Assembly: GCA_009829735.1 (NCBI GenBank)
Contig: CM020618.1
Location: forward strand, 28,806,894-28,870,893
DNA: 64,000 nt
Origin: Pyropia yezoensis
Taxonomy: Eukaryota; Rhodophyta; Bangiophyceae; Bangiales; Bangiaceae
Direction of reading: 5' to 3'
Both the position numbers and the translations under genes were made by a program. Every line of letters begins with the position of its first letter. Position 1 is the first letter of the stretch. Below, in pieces: positions 9,858 through 21,383 of this stretch. The notes beneath the pieces are model-generated. The model did no database searches. It worked only from the letters and a program-made list of their open reading frames with translations, and was not told the origin of the DNA.

Positions 9858-12035
9858 GCACGGGGTGGCCACTCAGCGCACCTTCCCCCTCCCCGCCCCT
9901 GCGACCTGTCACGACGGGCAAGGGGGGTGCCCGGCAGTCGTGATTGATTGACGTGTGTGTGGTGGGTGTGTGAGCAGGGGGCAGTCCCTCCTGGCAGGTG
10001 TAGCGACGCCACTGGTGGGCATTTGTTGGTACCTGCCTTGAGTGGCGTCGGGCGTTTTGGATGATAGTCGACCGGGGCTGGGGCGTGGGCGCCCACTGCC
10101 TGGGCCGTCCACAGCGACCCCAAGGTCAAGGGCTTAGCAACGAAAAATTTCTTCGCAACACACCACAAAGGACACGACGAAAAAAAAAACAAAAAAAAAA
10201 CAGGGGCGCGCCAGCTGCAGCCCTGCCCATGTCCGATGTGACGGTGACCGTCTCTACCGCCCCGCCGTCACTGGCCGCGGCCCCCTGTCCTTCCTCTGAC
10301 CGACCCACTCCTTCTCCCCCAGGATCCGCCCTCGCGCCGTCCCCGCGGATCACCAGAGATCCTCCTCCGGGCGGCGTGTGTTTGGGTGTGTGGAGGGCGG
10401 CCGCCACGTGCAGAGGCACCCCTGGCAGGTGTGGCGCGTGGGGCGCTGGCCGCCAGTCCACTACCTGCGGGTGGGCGGGAGCCCCCAGACCAACACGAAA
10501 GCGGGGGGCCTGACGACGTTCCCGAAACGGCCATTGCACCACCAGTGCCGCGGCGGGCGCCCGGCCGCGCCGGCCGCGCTGCCGCGCAATGGACCGGTGG
10601 TGGAAGGGCGCTGGCGGCTGCGCGCGCCGTCCGCCATCACTGGGGCACCGCCGGTGGGTGTGGCACCTCGCGTGGGCGGCTGGCCGTGCGTGCACCCCCG
10701 TGGCTGGCCAGAGGGGGGGAAGGGGGGTCCGCAAGTGCGGGCGTTGGGAGCGCTGCTCCATACGACGATGTGTGAGCAGCCGGCGCGGCTATAGTAGCGG
10801 CATGCATGCCGCTACGAGTCATACGCGCCTCGTCCCTGCCCGCCCGTGAGAGCGCCAGGGGCGAGTGGGTGGGACAAAGGTGGGGGGGGGGGGGGGGGAA
10901 CGTTTCCACCGAGTCCAGGAGGGCCTCCCTGTCTTGAGTGCCCACGACATCCGTCGCCGCTTGCCCACCTTTTACAGCGCAGTGGTGCTTAAACCGTGGT
11001 TCAGGAAAAGGGCCCGCAACCGCCTTCACGTTTTGGGATCCGATTGCGGACCCCTCTCACGGTGCCATACGCCCAGCTTTTGCCCTCTTTTTTTGCCCGC
11101 CAGCTGTGGCCATGTCCTCGGGCGACATCCGCGATGCGTACAACGACCACGAGAAGCGTCACGCCCTGCGCTACAAGACCATGTAAAGCAGCTGCCGGGG
11201 AGGGCAGAGTGTCGGATGCGTGACGTCCCACGACCATGACTGGACGACCATGGACCAACACCCACTCTTGTGTTCAGTTTCAAACAGATTCTCGTAGGGG
11301 GGGGAGCAACTGTAAACCCATCCCGCTGCCCACTCCCGACCCTGCCCTCCCCCTCCCCCTCCGATTGCCTCCCCTTCTCCCCCCACTCCCTCGCCCCCCC
11401 CTTCCCCTCTGTCCCCCCCCCGCCCGGTCGGCGCGCCGACGCATGACGCCCTCCCGCGCACCGCCTTGCCACTGACACTGCCGCCGCCGCGGCCGCGGCA
11501 AGCACAAGGCCACCACCACCGCCGCCGCGGCGCTCTGAGTGGGCGTCCACGAGGGGCTTCACAACGCGGCAACTGGCGTCGCCGTTGCGCTGTTGGGGAC
11601 GTTGACAATGCTACCTGTCAAAAGTGGCAGTATGGCCGCGACCGGCGCCGCTGCCGGCGCCGGCGCCGCTGCCAGCGCGGCGGCGGCTGCGTCCCCTCCC
11701 CCCTGGGGGTGGGCGCGCGGCCGCCGGGGCATTGGGCACCCGGACGACAACCACAGCAGCTACACCGACATGGACGGAGACAGGCGCCATGGCAGGGTGT
11801 GGATGGACGTGGGCAGCGACCGCGGCGGCGGCGGCACGGAGGAGGCGGCGGTGGTGGCAGCGGAGCGGATGACCGCTCTGCCAGTCCCCTTATCCCCCCC
11901 CCCTTTCCGCCCTTGACGGCGTGGCACACTTGCGACGACCGCCCGCTCCCTTCTCACGCTGACGCGCCCGTGGCGGGTCGGCGTGAGAAGTCTTTGTGAC
12001 ACGGCCATCACAGAACATAGTGCTAGAGACCCTCG
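9858..12035. other. Intergenic or unresolved region with a possible small exon
   Basis: No gene is confidently supported. A short frame at 11112-11186 (begins MSSGDIRDAYNDHEK) is preceded by a pyrimidine tract ending in CCGCCAG (about 11085-11102) and ends at an ATGTAAAG that could be a splice donor, so it may be one exon of a gene I cannot assemble. A possible short frame starts at 10229 (MSDVTVTV). The rest is G/C-rich repeat sequence, including a G run at about 10880-10898. Confidence 0.25.
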
Positions 12036-12870
12036 TCAGTCGGTCACTTCCGAGGCGTTGAACTGGCTACGCAAGTAAGCCTCGACCAGAGCCAGCCCGT
12101 CCCAGTCCGTCGCCTTTGCGCAAACCTGTGGGAATGAGGCGCGGTGCCTCGGACGCGGGCCACGCTGGCCTGCGCCCGTTCCCGTGCAATAATGTGCCCT
12201 GCCGCCACGTGATCGCGACCGTTCCCCAAGGGCGGTGCGGCCACCACGTGCGGCCACGAGGGCACGAGTGAGGAGGGACGGGGAATGGTGCTATCACGGG
12301 TTAGCGGGAACGGGCGCCACTGGGGGGGGCGCCAACGAGAGGCGCGCGCAGCGCGCGTGTGCGAGGGACGACGCTCCCCCCCGGTCTTGGGGGAGCCTCT
12401 GGGTATATGGGCAGTGGAGGAGAGACGGGGGGATAGCGGAGGGACGAGGGTAGCAAGAAGACAAGTCTTTTCTCACAACCTGGGCCCCGTTTTCCCAGTC
12501 CGGCGTTGTTCCCTTCTTCCGCCTTTCGCCGGGCTGGCATGAGTCAAAGTCGATGAGCTTGGCTTTGTCATCTTTGGTGACGACAATATTGCATGGGGTG
12601 ACGTCGCTGTGACAGAGCTCCAACGCCGACGCAACCTGGGAGACGCACGGGTCCGCGCCAAAGGGTGCTGGGGATTCGCCACTGCAACGAGCCTCCAGAT
12701 TCTGCCTACCCCGCTCAAGCACAAGGTCGGTGATGGGGCCGTCTCCACGCAGCAGCCGTAGTAGATGATAATGTTGTCGTGCTTGTGGTTCTCAAGCAGC
12801 TCTTACACCTTTGAGCTCCCTCAACAAGCACTCCTTACGCTGATGGCGTAACGCAGGGTTCGACCACGAC
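12036..12870 (-). pseudogene. Protein kinase-like gene, frameshifted, two exons visible
   Basis: On the minus strand, from about 12860 downward, kinase segments occur in order in more than one frame: KECLLREL, ELLENHKHDNIIIYYGCC, DGPITDLVLER, VASALELCHSDVTPCNIVV (catalytic-loop region with HSD in place of HRD), KAKLIDFDSC (DFG region as DFD) and GTTPDW. Two one-base shifts, near 12810 and 12740, break the frame. A GT donor after 12480 and the acceptor TTCCCACAG (12126-12134) join a last exon, 12036-12125, reading AKATDWDGLALVEAYL and a stop. That exon resembles the Dw.aL..ie.yL end of this kinase type. The protein kinase fold is well supported; activity is unlikely in this copy. Confidence 0.65.
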
Positions 12871-13100
12871 GAGGAAGGGGTCGTTCAGAACACGAACGCT
12901 AGCGACGCACGACTACGCAAGAGACGAGGAGCAGCTGACGCAAGACGGACTTGAAGAATCCAGGCAGCGTTAAAGCAGGAATGTGTGGCCGAATAACGAA
13001 ATATTTCGCTCTCTTCGGGTGGTTTATGAACGCCACGTGTCTTTATAAAAAACTTAGCAGCAGCTGTTCCGAAGCCACCCCCCTCATTAACTCTTTGAGA
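12871..13100. other. Short intergenic gap
   Basis: No coding signal is seen. Base composition changes to AT-rich towards the hAT-like element that starts at 13101. The last eight bases (13093-13100, CTTTGAGA) form that element's target-site duplication. Confidence 0.4.
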
Positions 13101-13929
13101 CAGGGTTGTTACAAGATTTACTTAATTATTGTACTTTATTAATGTATCAATTAAAGAATACATTAATGAAAGGGTCTCAGAGACCCATAATTCATTGATT
13201 GTCTACTTAAGTGACCACTTATACTAAAAACCATGGACAATTTAAACTTGATCGTAGTTGTTTCGGCAGGCTCTCCGCGCGCTTTCCATGCCGGCGGCTG
13301 CGCCAACCCCTTTCCCCTTCACCGCAATCTTTGAGAGTCCATCCGTCGAGACTGCGCGAGGGCCCGGCGAAAAGGCTGAGCCGGCGCCCCCCCCCTCCTC
13401 AAGGGGCGCAGCGACACTCGTCGCAGTTCAAGAGCACTTGCCAGCCGATTCCCGTTCAGCTGCTTCTTTTTCACGAGCTTGTTTGAAAGTCGACAAAAAG
13501 CCTTGACTCCAGGCGGCGAATTAAACTCCAACATCGTGTTACTCGCCCTGCGGCCCGAGCCGATGCTGGGGCGCGAGGCCGGGGGCCCTGAGCCTCCTGC
13601 ACCTTCATCCGCAGCCTGTCTGACTCCCGACGTACATTCTTCTCCAGCCACAGCCCTCGCTGACGTGTAGATCCAACCGCTACCCCCAGAACCGCTCGAA
13701 CCTCGTGCGCCGGCTCCGACCTCAGCAGCTGTGCGAGAGTCCATCATACGTCACTACACGAACTAAAACGCAGGGGCAAGTACGAAGGAGACCGCGCGGG
13801 GCGTTATGGGGAACGGGCGGGCCGAGTCGCAACCAGCTCCACAGGCACGAAGCAGATGTCACCCACGGGGTGCGAGAGAGCATGCTCGGCCACGCGCCAT
13901 GAACAGCAATCAGCGGCAGAACAGCACCC

Positions 13930-14776
13930 TGTAAGGATTTCCCCCCGAATCCCATGCCTAATACTTATGGGATAATATCTGGGACCTCTCCTTACAGATC
14001 CTGCCGAATCAACTCCTGGCAACATGGATCAACTCCTTGTATTGTGGGGCATGACGCGGTGTACCTTCCAGACGCAAGATGAGTCAGCCGCTGTCTCACG
14101 GTGTCTGCCGGCCGCACGACAGCAGCCATCGACAGCCCATCATGGCCTGTCGAAAGGCGCCACCGTCAGCACCCATGACGAGCCACATCTGCCACAGCTG
14201 GCGAGTCCGTTAAAATGTCCTCGCTGCAGCATTGCAGCGATGTGACTGGCTAGCCGGCTGGCCGATTCGGCCGACTCGATCGAATCGTGCTTACACGCCT
14301 CTCGGACCTTCGGGCAGACTGGCGTCTGGAGCCGGCTGGGGCGGCGCCCTAGGCGCCGCACGCCGGACCCCTTCGTTTGGGGCAAACTGGGGCTGCACTC
14401 CTTTAGTGCGAACGCCCGCCCATGCTTTGTTCTGAGAGCCTTGCTTTGTTTTTGGGCCGTTTTGTGCCTACCGGTGGAGCGACGGGGAAACGCATGCTTT
14501 GGGGCACCTCGGGTGCCCCGACGCGAGTATATAGTGCGTGAGTGTCGGCGCCACCGGGGGAGACGGGAAGGGCAACCACAGACACAGACCAAAGACGACC
14601 TTCACCCTTTGAACCCTCTCGATCACCACCGACGTCGCGCCGTCCTCTTCCCCAGACCCACCACCGTCACCACCTCCATCCTCTTCCCCGCACCCTGTCG
14701 CCCTATTGGCTGGCACGGGTCGCTGACACCATCACGAGTACGTTGAGGGCTGCCCAAGTGTGGGTGGTTCCTCACA
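13930..14776 (+). repeat. 5' LTR of chromovirus 1
   Basis: It starts TGTAAGGATTTCC and ends GGTTCCTCACA. A TATA box (GAGTATATAG, about 14525-14534) lies about 600 bp in and should mark the U3/R border. Single-base differences from the 3' LTR were seen near the start (CCGAATC versus CCTAATC), in CTTATGGG versus CTTAAGGG and at four further sites. Confidence 0.93.
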
Positions 14777-15009
14777 TGTGGTAGCTTCAGATAGTTTGGC
14801 TTTTCTACCTGGCGGTGACTTGCGATTCCGTTTTTGATTTGGCTCTCCCTGCGATTGTGCAGTCGTGCTGCCCCCTACGTTCGGCCTGCCACGGGCATTG
14901 TAATACGAACGTAGCGGGTTCCACGAATCACACCGAACGAACAATTTCCTGACACAACCCTTGTGGTTTTTTTTTCACGGAATTTTTCTTTTGGTCAACC
15001 GATTGTTGA
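14777..15009 (+). other. Leader with primer-binding site of chromovirus 1
   Basis: Two bases after the LTR, TGGTAGCTTCAG (14779-14790) begins with the TGG expected to pair with a tRNA CCA end; the exact tRNA is not resolved. A pyrimidine-rich tract (about 14965-15005) ending in GAATCCCAG (to 15015) resembles a 3' splice site just before the zinc-finger ORF. Confidence 0.5.
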
Positions 15010-15795
15010 ATCCCAGTGAGATCCACATCAGATTCGGAATACTCTTCCTCAGCACTGGCGGCCGGCCCGACATCCTCGGCGGCCTCGGCGCGCGATACCG
15101 GGTCCACGTCCCGTGGCACCCCCCCGGTACGCACACCCTCGACGATCCGCGCACCCCCGACGGTCCGCGCACCCCCGACGACCCGTGGCGCCTTCACGGC
15201 CCACGGTCCGTCGGCACGCGGCCCCCCGTCGGCACGCGGCCCCCCGTCGGCACGCGGCTCCCCGCAGGCACACGCCCGCCCGAGGGCACACAACCCCCCG
15301 GCGGGCGCCCACTCGATTCCTACCCCGGCGGTCCCAGTCCGCCTCGCCTCGGCGGGCCGGGCCGCACCCAAGCCCCCCCTCTCGGGCAAGGGCAAGGGCC
15401 CTGCCACCAAGGACACGGCAGCCCGCGTCAACCGTCGCCTGTTACTGCCCCCCCAAGAATCGGGGCGCCGTTACACCCCCCCGCCGCCACCGGTGATTGG
15501 TCACATCAAGCCAACCACCGCGCGCGCGGTTGAGCAGCGTGAGCAACGCCGAATTGCCAAGAGCCACCGTGGGGCGCAACGGAAATTCCTTTGCAATCCG
15601 TGCGGTGTGCGGTGCAACAGCCTCACTGTGCTGCGTGATCACCGCGGATCCCGTCGCCACCGATACGTAATTAACCGCCCGGACACCCTTCCCCGTTGCG
15701 AACCCTGCGGTCGCGAATTTGAGTCGGTGGAACATTTCGAGCGGCACACACGTGGCAAGGATCATCACCGCACGCTGGCGCGCCGCACCGATTGA
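15010..15795 (+). CDS. C2H2 zinc-finger accessory ORF of chromovirus 1, upstream of gag
   Basis: The frame is open from just after TGA 15007-15009 to TGA 15793-15795. The N-terminal ~130 residues are low complexity, with a proline/arginine/serine repeat (for example ARGPPSARGPPSARG). The C-terminal part holds two C2H2 fingers of the U1/matrin spacing, CNPC...H-x5-H and CEPC...H-x5-H, at about residues 195-255. This class often binds double-stranded or structured RNA. The region contains no ATG in frame, so it would need a spliced upstream exon (possible acceptor at about 15015) or a non-AUG start. It lies inside the element, on the same strand as gag-pol. I do not know this ORF in described chromoviruses; function is open. 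Confidence 0.6.
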   Translation: MPVRSTSDSEYSSSALAAGPTSSAASARDTGSTSRGTPPVRTPSTIRAPPTVRAPPTTRGAFTAHGPSARGPPSARGPPSARGSPQAHARPRAHNPPAGAHSIPTPAVPVRLASAGRAAPKPPLSGKGKGPATKDTAARVNRRLLLPPQESGRRYTPPPPPVIGHIKPTTARAVEQREQRRIAKSHRGAQRKFLCNPCGVRCNSLTVLRDHRGSRRHRYVINRPDTLPRCEPCGREFESVEHFERHTRGKDHHRTLARRTD

Positions 15796-16141
15796 CACCT
15801 AATGACACGCCCCTGGATCTGGCCTAGGAGCCCGATTTTCCCCCATTGATCCCCCCGCTTGGAAATCCGACACGACCCGACTCGGGCCTGTGCACGGACG
15901 CTTCTGAATAATCCGTTTGTGTGATTTCAACCGAATTTCTTGTGCTTCTCGAAGTAGTGCTGTACATCATTTGGAACGTTGCAGCAACTAGCGCAGCACT
16001 TATCCAAATCGTGTACACCACTACTGCTGCAGACAAACTCCTATCCCACATCTCCGAGATCTTCCTTGGGGTCCTCCCCAAGCAAGTCTTGTGAAATCTG
16101 GGTTGTAAGTTTGTTTGCCTCGGACTTGAACCCAAGACACC

Positions 16142-17011
16142 ATGGATGCACCAATCCCAGGGGGTGTCAACCCGGCCAATCCGGGCTCGGGCTCGAACGC
16201 ACCGACCATGGAAGCCTGGACCCAGCTTACAGCGTTTGTCGCGCAAATGAGCGAACAACTCGAGGCTCATAAGATGGAACTAGCCGACGCTAAGCAGCAA
16301 CTGTTCGAAGCCAAGGCCAGGGCCACTACTAGTGGCATGAAATCCGCGAGGCCGAACAAACCCGTGGCTTTCTCCGGTAAACCTGGGACGGTTGAAGCGT
16401 GGTGCTCGCATATGGATTTCTATGTGCGACTGAGTGACCCCGACGATGCGTGCAGTATTGCTTGCACCTTCCTCGACGGCGAAGCGTTCGACTGGTGGAA
16501 GGTCTACAGTCAGACTACAGCTGTCCCGAACTGGGAATCCTTCCGTTCTGCTCTAATTCGCCGCTTCAGTCCACTGAACAAGACACAAGCGGCACGAGAC
16601 AAGCTGCACTCGTGGCGCCAAATCAAAGACGTCGGAACGTTCAACAGGACGTTTCTGAGCGTCCTCTTGGACATCCCTGACATCACGGAAGCCGAGAAGA
16701 TTGACCGCTACACCCGAGGCTTGAAGCGGGACATCTGGCAGGCTCTTTGTCTCAAGACCTACTCGGATCTTGAATCTGTCATGACTGACGCTCTGCGCGT
16801 GGAGGCTGCGAAGGCTGGTGCCTCGACGCACCTCGGCGGCACATCTGCGAGGCCATCCACGACGGGTGTCATTCCCATGGAAATCTCCAGCATCAAAGTC
16901 GAGAAACTCACGCCTGAAGAGCGTCAGCGCTGCATGCGTGAAGGCCTCTGCCTCCGCTGCCGTGAGAAAGGACATATGGCCAAGGACTGCCCAAAAGGCC
17001 AGCGGAACTGA
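16142..17011 (+). CDS. gag: Gag polyprotein, chromovirus 1
   Basis: This is a 289-residue capsid/nucleocapsid precursor. A coiled-coil-like stretch is at about residues 30-65. A retrotransposon gag core follows (KPVAFSGKPGTVEAW, FDWWKVY, FRSALIRRFSP). A C-terminal zinc knuckle CLRCREKGHMAKDC (C-x2-C-x4-H-x4-C) binds nucleic acid. ATG 16142 is the first in frame, in the context ACACCATGG. The stop (17009-17011) lies 13 nt after a CCCAAAA heptamer that is in the right phase for a -1 shift into pol. Confidence 0.93.
   Translation: MDAPIPGGVNPANPGSGSNAPTMEAWTQLTAFVAQMSEQLEAHKMELADAKQQLFEAKARATTSGMKSARPNKPVAFSGKPGTVEAWCSHMDFYVRLSDPDDACSIACTFLDGEAFDWWKVYSQTTAVPNWESFRSALIRRFSPLNKTQAARDKLHSWRQIKDVGTFNRTFLSVLLDIPDITEAEKIDRYTRGLKRDIWQALCLKTYSDLESVMTDALRVEAAKAGASTHLGGTSARPSTTGVIPMEISSIKVEKLTPEERQRCMREGLCLRCREKGHMAKDCPKGQRN
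16990..16996 (+). promoter_or_regulatory. Putative -1 ribosomal frameshift heptamer (gag/pol), chromovirus 1
   Basis: The gag codons are tgC CCA AAA, so CCCAAAA fits X XXY YYZ exactly. A -1 slip puts ribosomes in the frame of pol, which is open at this point. The site is 13 nt before the gag stop. Confidence 0.55.
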
Positions 17012-20000
17012 AGCAGCAACCGTCATCAAAACCGGTGCCAGACGCTTCTTCGGTTCCTGAAAACATGTCGTCACCATTTGAAGGCCCGCGTCTCGGGCTT
17101 CTGCTTTCTACTGCCTCTGTCAATGGACATCTTGTTAAGGTGCTGTTTGACGACGGATCTCCCATTAACGTCGTATCAAGGCGCCTCGTGAATACCCTGA
17201 ATGTGACCACGAAAGAAACGGACTTCGCGGCTAACATGCCCGATGGTCGCTCCCACGTCCTCGCAGAGACCATTGAACCCTTAGAGATTCACATCGGCCC
17301 ATACCAAGAACGTTTTCGGTTTGCTGTATGCGACCTAAGTGCGTACGACATCATCCTCGGAAAGAAATGGCGTGACGACAAGGACGCCAAAATCAACAAC
17401 AAGAAGAACAAGATCTCCTTCAAGTTTAACCAAAAGAACATCTCCATCACTGCCTCCCTCAAGAAACCCCATGGCCTGATTAGTAGGCAACGCCTCGCCA
17501 AGGACCTTATTCAAAAACTTCCTGTCTTCGCCATTTACCTGCAATCCGAAGATCCTTCCAGCACCTTTGACATCAATGCGATCAAAATGGGAGAAGCTGA
17601 AGACAAGAATGACGTCCAAGAGATTCTCAACGAGTACGCCGACGTCTTCCCGGAAGAGCTTCCCGATGGACTTCCTCCTGAACGCAGTCACAAGTTTAGC
17701 GTCAAGCTTACGGAGGACGCTCAACCACGTCGCAGGGGCATTTATCGCCTATCTGAATGGGAACTCGATGAACTCAAGACACAACTTGCAACCCTCATAC
17801 GAAAGGGGTTCATCCAACCAAGTGCCTCACCGTGGGGCTTTTCTGTACTCTTTGCCGCAAAGAAGGACGGTGGCTGGCGAATGTGCATCGATTATCGAGC
17901 ATTGAACAAAGCCACTATCAAGAACGCATATCCCTTACCAAGAATTGACGACATCTTCGACCAACTGCGAAAGGCCAAGTACTTCACGAAGATCGACCTC
18001 CGATCAGGTTACCACCAGATCCGGCTTGACCCTGATACTATCCCACTGACGGCGTTCCGAACAAAATATGGGTTCTACGAATTTACCGTGCTACCCTTTG
18101 GGCTAACAAATGCCCCCGCGGTCTTCATGAACCTAATGAATGACGTCTTCCGACCCTATCTCTACGAGTTTATCTGCGTCTACCTCGACGACATCCTGGT
18201 CTACAGTGAAGCTTACGAAGATCATCTAAAGCGCCTAAGGCAAGCCCTGGACAAGCTGCGAGAGCATAAGCTCTACGCCAAACTCAGCAAATGCCAATTT
18301 GCGCGAACAACTGTGGACTACCTCGGCCATGTCATTTCCAACGAAGGCTTCTCTATGGAGGACTGCAAGGTCCAAGCCATTCGATCATGGGCAACGCCAC
18401 AGAGCAAAAAAGATGTGCAATCTTTCCTCGGCATGGTCAACTTCTATCGTCGATTTATTAAGGGAATGGCATCCGTGGCTGCACCCCTCACAAGGCTTAC
18501 TGGAAAAGTCGACTTCGAATGGAACTCTGACGCCCAGAAGGCTTTTGAGCAACTACAAACCCTGACGACAAGTGCACCAGTACTGAGGCCATTCGAAAAG
18601 AGGTACCCAATCTTCGTCTCCACAGATGCCAGTGGGTATGCTGTTGGCGCTGTCCTTGAACAAGATGACGGAGAAGGACGACGCCCAGTGGCCTACTTTT
18701 CATTGACGCTGAACATCCACGAACAGCGCTACAGTATCCGTGAGCGCGAACTGCTCGCAGTTGTACAAGCCATTCGACACTGGCGCTGCTACCTCCATGG
18801 AAGGTCGTTCGAGGTGCACACCGACCATGAGTCCCTAAGGTACTTGAAAACCCAAGAGAAGCTCAACGACCGCCAAGTCAAGTGGCTAGAGCTGTTGGAG
18901 CAATTCGATTTCAAGATCATCCCCATCAAGGGCACTTCCAACCCCGTAGCTGATGCTCTTTCAAGGCAACCACAAGACGCCCCCGATAAGCACGCTCCCA
19001 ATCAAGATCTCCTTAGTCGCGTGCTAACCAAGACCATCGAAAGCCTACCCAAGAAAACTGAAATCAACAACCTCATGACCATAAGCCAAAGTGATCAAGA
19101 CCTTGCCACCCTAGGCCAAGAGTACAACGCGGATCCCGAGTTTGCCGACCTAGTCAAAGACCCGGTATCTCCCTACCGGCTTCACATGAGGTTGTTGAAA
19201 CGAGGTGACCGTATGTGCATCCCCGTTGGTACTCTACGCCAAAGACTACTCCATGACTACCACGACATCCCAAGCCAAGGACATATGGGAGTTAAGAAAA
19301 CCACCAACGCTATTGCTTCCAAATACTACTGGAAGACAATGCGGAAGGACATCCAAAGATACGTACAATCATGTGATTTGTGCCAGCGGAACAGAGCTGG
19401 CACCCATTCACCTCTGGGTCACCTCAAACCACTAGATCCACCGAACCAACGATGGGCAAGTGTCTCCATGGACTTTATCACCCCTCTTCCACTGACCCAA
19501 AGGGGCCACAATGGCATTTACGTCATTGTGGACAGACTGTCGAAGATGATTCGACTAGCACCAATGAAGCCCGACTGTACTGCACCAGTCGTAGCGCAAC
19601 TCTACCATGATCACGTCTACCGTCATCACGGTCTACTATCCGACGTCGTCTGCGACCGAGACCGTATCTTCTTCTCCAACTTCTGGCAGTCGCTCACCGA
19701 AATTCTCAAGGTCAAGATCAAGGCATCTTCAGCCTATCATCCCCAGACGGACGGACAAACCGAGATCATGAACAAGAAGATTGAAGAAATCCTGCGAAAC
19801 TTCGTGAACCATCATCAGGGTGATTGGGACCTCTTCCTTGTTGCTGCAGAAGTAGCTTACAACCGGTCACCCAATGCGGTCACGACGTACTCCCCATTCT
19901 TCCTGAACTACGGCTTTGAACCAAGGACAGTACCTGTCGACATCGTCGAGAGCAAGGAATCGAAACTACCAGCAGTCTCAGATTGGCTAAGCAGTCTGCA

Positions 20001-20526
20001 AAAAGCTCAGGAGACTGCCATTACCGCTATTAAGAAGGCCAATGAGACGCGCTCGGCGTACGCTAACCGTCGACGCCGACCATGTACGATCGCTGTCGAC
20101 GACCTCGTGCTCCTGAGCACCAAGAACCTCATGCCGGACGCCTTCCAGGGCGCTCGCAAGTTGATGCCCAAGTTTTCGGGACCATACCGAGTCACTGAAA
20201 ACATCAATGATGTTACGTTCCGTCTGGATCTGCCTCAAGCAGTCCTTGATCGAAAGGTGCACAACGCCTTTCACGCCAGTCTACTCAAGCCGTACAACGC
20301 TGATCCGTATGGTCGACTTCCTCCCGCTCCAGCTCCGGTAGCATTTCCGGACGGATCGGTTGAGTACGAAGTGGACTCCATTATTCGGTCACGAAAACGC
20401 CGTAGACGACTGCAGTACCTGGTCAAGTGGAAAGGCTGCGATGTCAGTGAGAACACCTGGCTAACCACGCAAGACCTCGACAACGCACCTGAGGTTCTCG
20501 ACGCCTTCCTTCGACGCACGTCCTGA
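17012..20526 (+). CDS. pol: Pol polyprotein with chromodomain, chromovirus 1
   Basis: The frame is open through 20526; the first ATG in it is 17065, but translation probably comes from a frameshift. Domains in order are: aspartic protease with FDDGSPINVVS (17140-17175; DDG instead of DSG); reverse transcriptase with CIDYRALNKA, LPFGLTNAP and the catalytic YLDDI at 18181; RNase H with TDASG (about 18625) and HTDHESLRYL; integrase with an HHCC zinc finger (19258-19395), MDFITPLP, CDRDRIFF and AYHPQTDGQTE supplying D, D and E; and a C-terminal chromodomain (EVDSIIRSRKRRRR, YLVKWKGC, ENTW; about 20363-20500). Chromodomains direct integration to marked heterochromatin in this clade. No internal stop or frameshift is seen. 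Confidence 0.95.
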
Positions 20527-20536
20527 GGGGGGGAGG
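20525..20536 (+). promoter_or_regulatory. Polypurine tract of chromovirus 1
   Basis: GAGGGGGGGAGG lies directly before the 3' LTR, the position used to prime plus-strand DNA synthesis. Confidence 0.8.
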
Positions 20537-21383
20537 TGTAAGGATTTCCCCCCTAATCCCATGCCTAATACTTAAGGGATAATATCTGGGACCTCTCCTT
20601 ACAGATCCTGCCGAATCAACTCCTGGCAACATGGATCAACTCCTTGTATTGTGGGGCATGACGCGGTGTACCTTCCAGACGCAAGATGAGTCAGCCGCTG
20701 TCTCACGGTGTCTGCCGGCCGCACGACAGCAGCCATCGACAGCCCATCATGGCCTGTCGAAAGGCGCCACCGTCAGCACCCATGACGAGCCACATCTGCC
20801 ACAGCTGGCGAGTCCGTTAAAATGTCCTCGCTGCAGCATTGCAGCGATGTGACTGGCTAGCCGGCTGGCCGATTCGGCCGACTCGATCGAATCGTGCTTA
20901 CACGCCTCTCGGACCTTCGGGCCGACTGGCGTCTGGAGCCGGCTGGGGCGGCGCCCTAGGCGCCGCACGCCGGACCCCTTCGTTTGGGGCAAACTGGGGC
21001 TGCACTCCTTTAGTGCGAACGCCCGCCCATGCTTTGTTCTGAGAGCCATGCTTTGTTTTTGGGCCGTTTTGTGCCTACCGGTGGAGCGACGGGGAAACGC
21101 ATGCTTTGGGGCACCTCGGGTGCCCCGACGCGAGTATATAGTGCGTGAGTGTCGGCGCCACCGGGGGAGACCGGAAGGGCAACCACAGACACAGACCAAA
21201 GACGACCTTCACCCTTTGAACCCTCTCGATCACCACCGACGTCGCGCCGTCCTCTTCCCAAGACCCACCACCGTCACCACCTCCATCCTCTTCCCCGCAC
21301 CCTGTCGCCCTATTGGCTGGCACGGGTCGCTGACACCATCACGAGTACGTTGAGGGCTGCCCAAGTGTGGGTGGTTCCTCACA
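20537..21383 (+). repeat. 3' LTR of chromovirus 1
   Basis: It is the same length (847 bp) as the 5' LTR and nearly identical. It is followed by the second CACCC copy of the target-site duplication. Confidence 0.93.

Larger units (their letters stand above)
13930..21383 (+). mobile_element. Intact Ty3/gypsy chromovirus 1 (7,454 bp, TSD CACCC)
   Basis: Two 847-bp LTRs bound the element, which is flanked by the 5-bp duplication CACCC (13925-13929 and 21384-21388). The order is LTR, zinc-finger ORF, gag, pol (protease, RT, RNase H, integrase, chromodomain), polypurine tract, LTR. Only about six differences were noted between the LTRs, so insertion is fairly recent. gag and pol are uninterrupted, so the copy may be competent. 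Confidence 0.95.

Noticed and set aside
16118..16128. Perfect Pol III B-box-like GGTTCAAGTCC on the minus strand just before gag of chromovirus 1
   Set aside because: No A box at tRNA spacing; probably chance in the gag leader.
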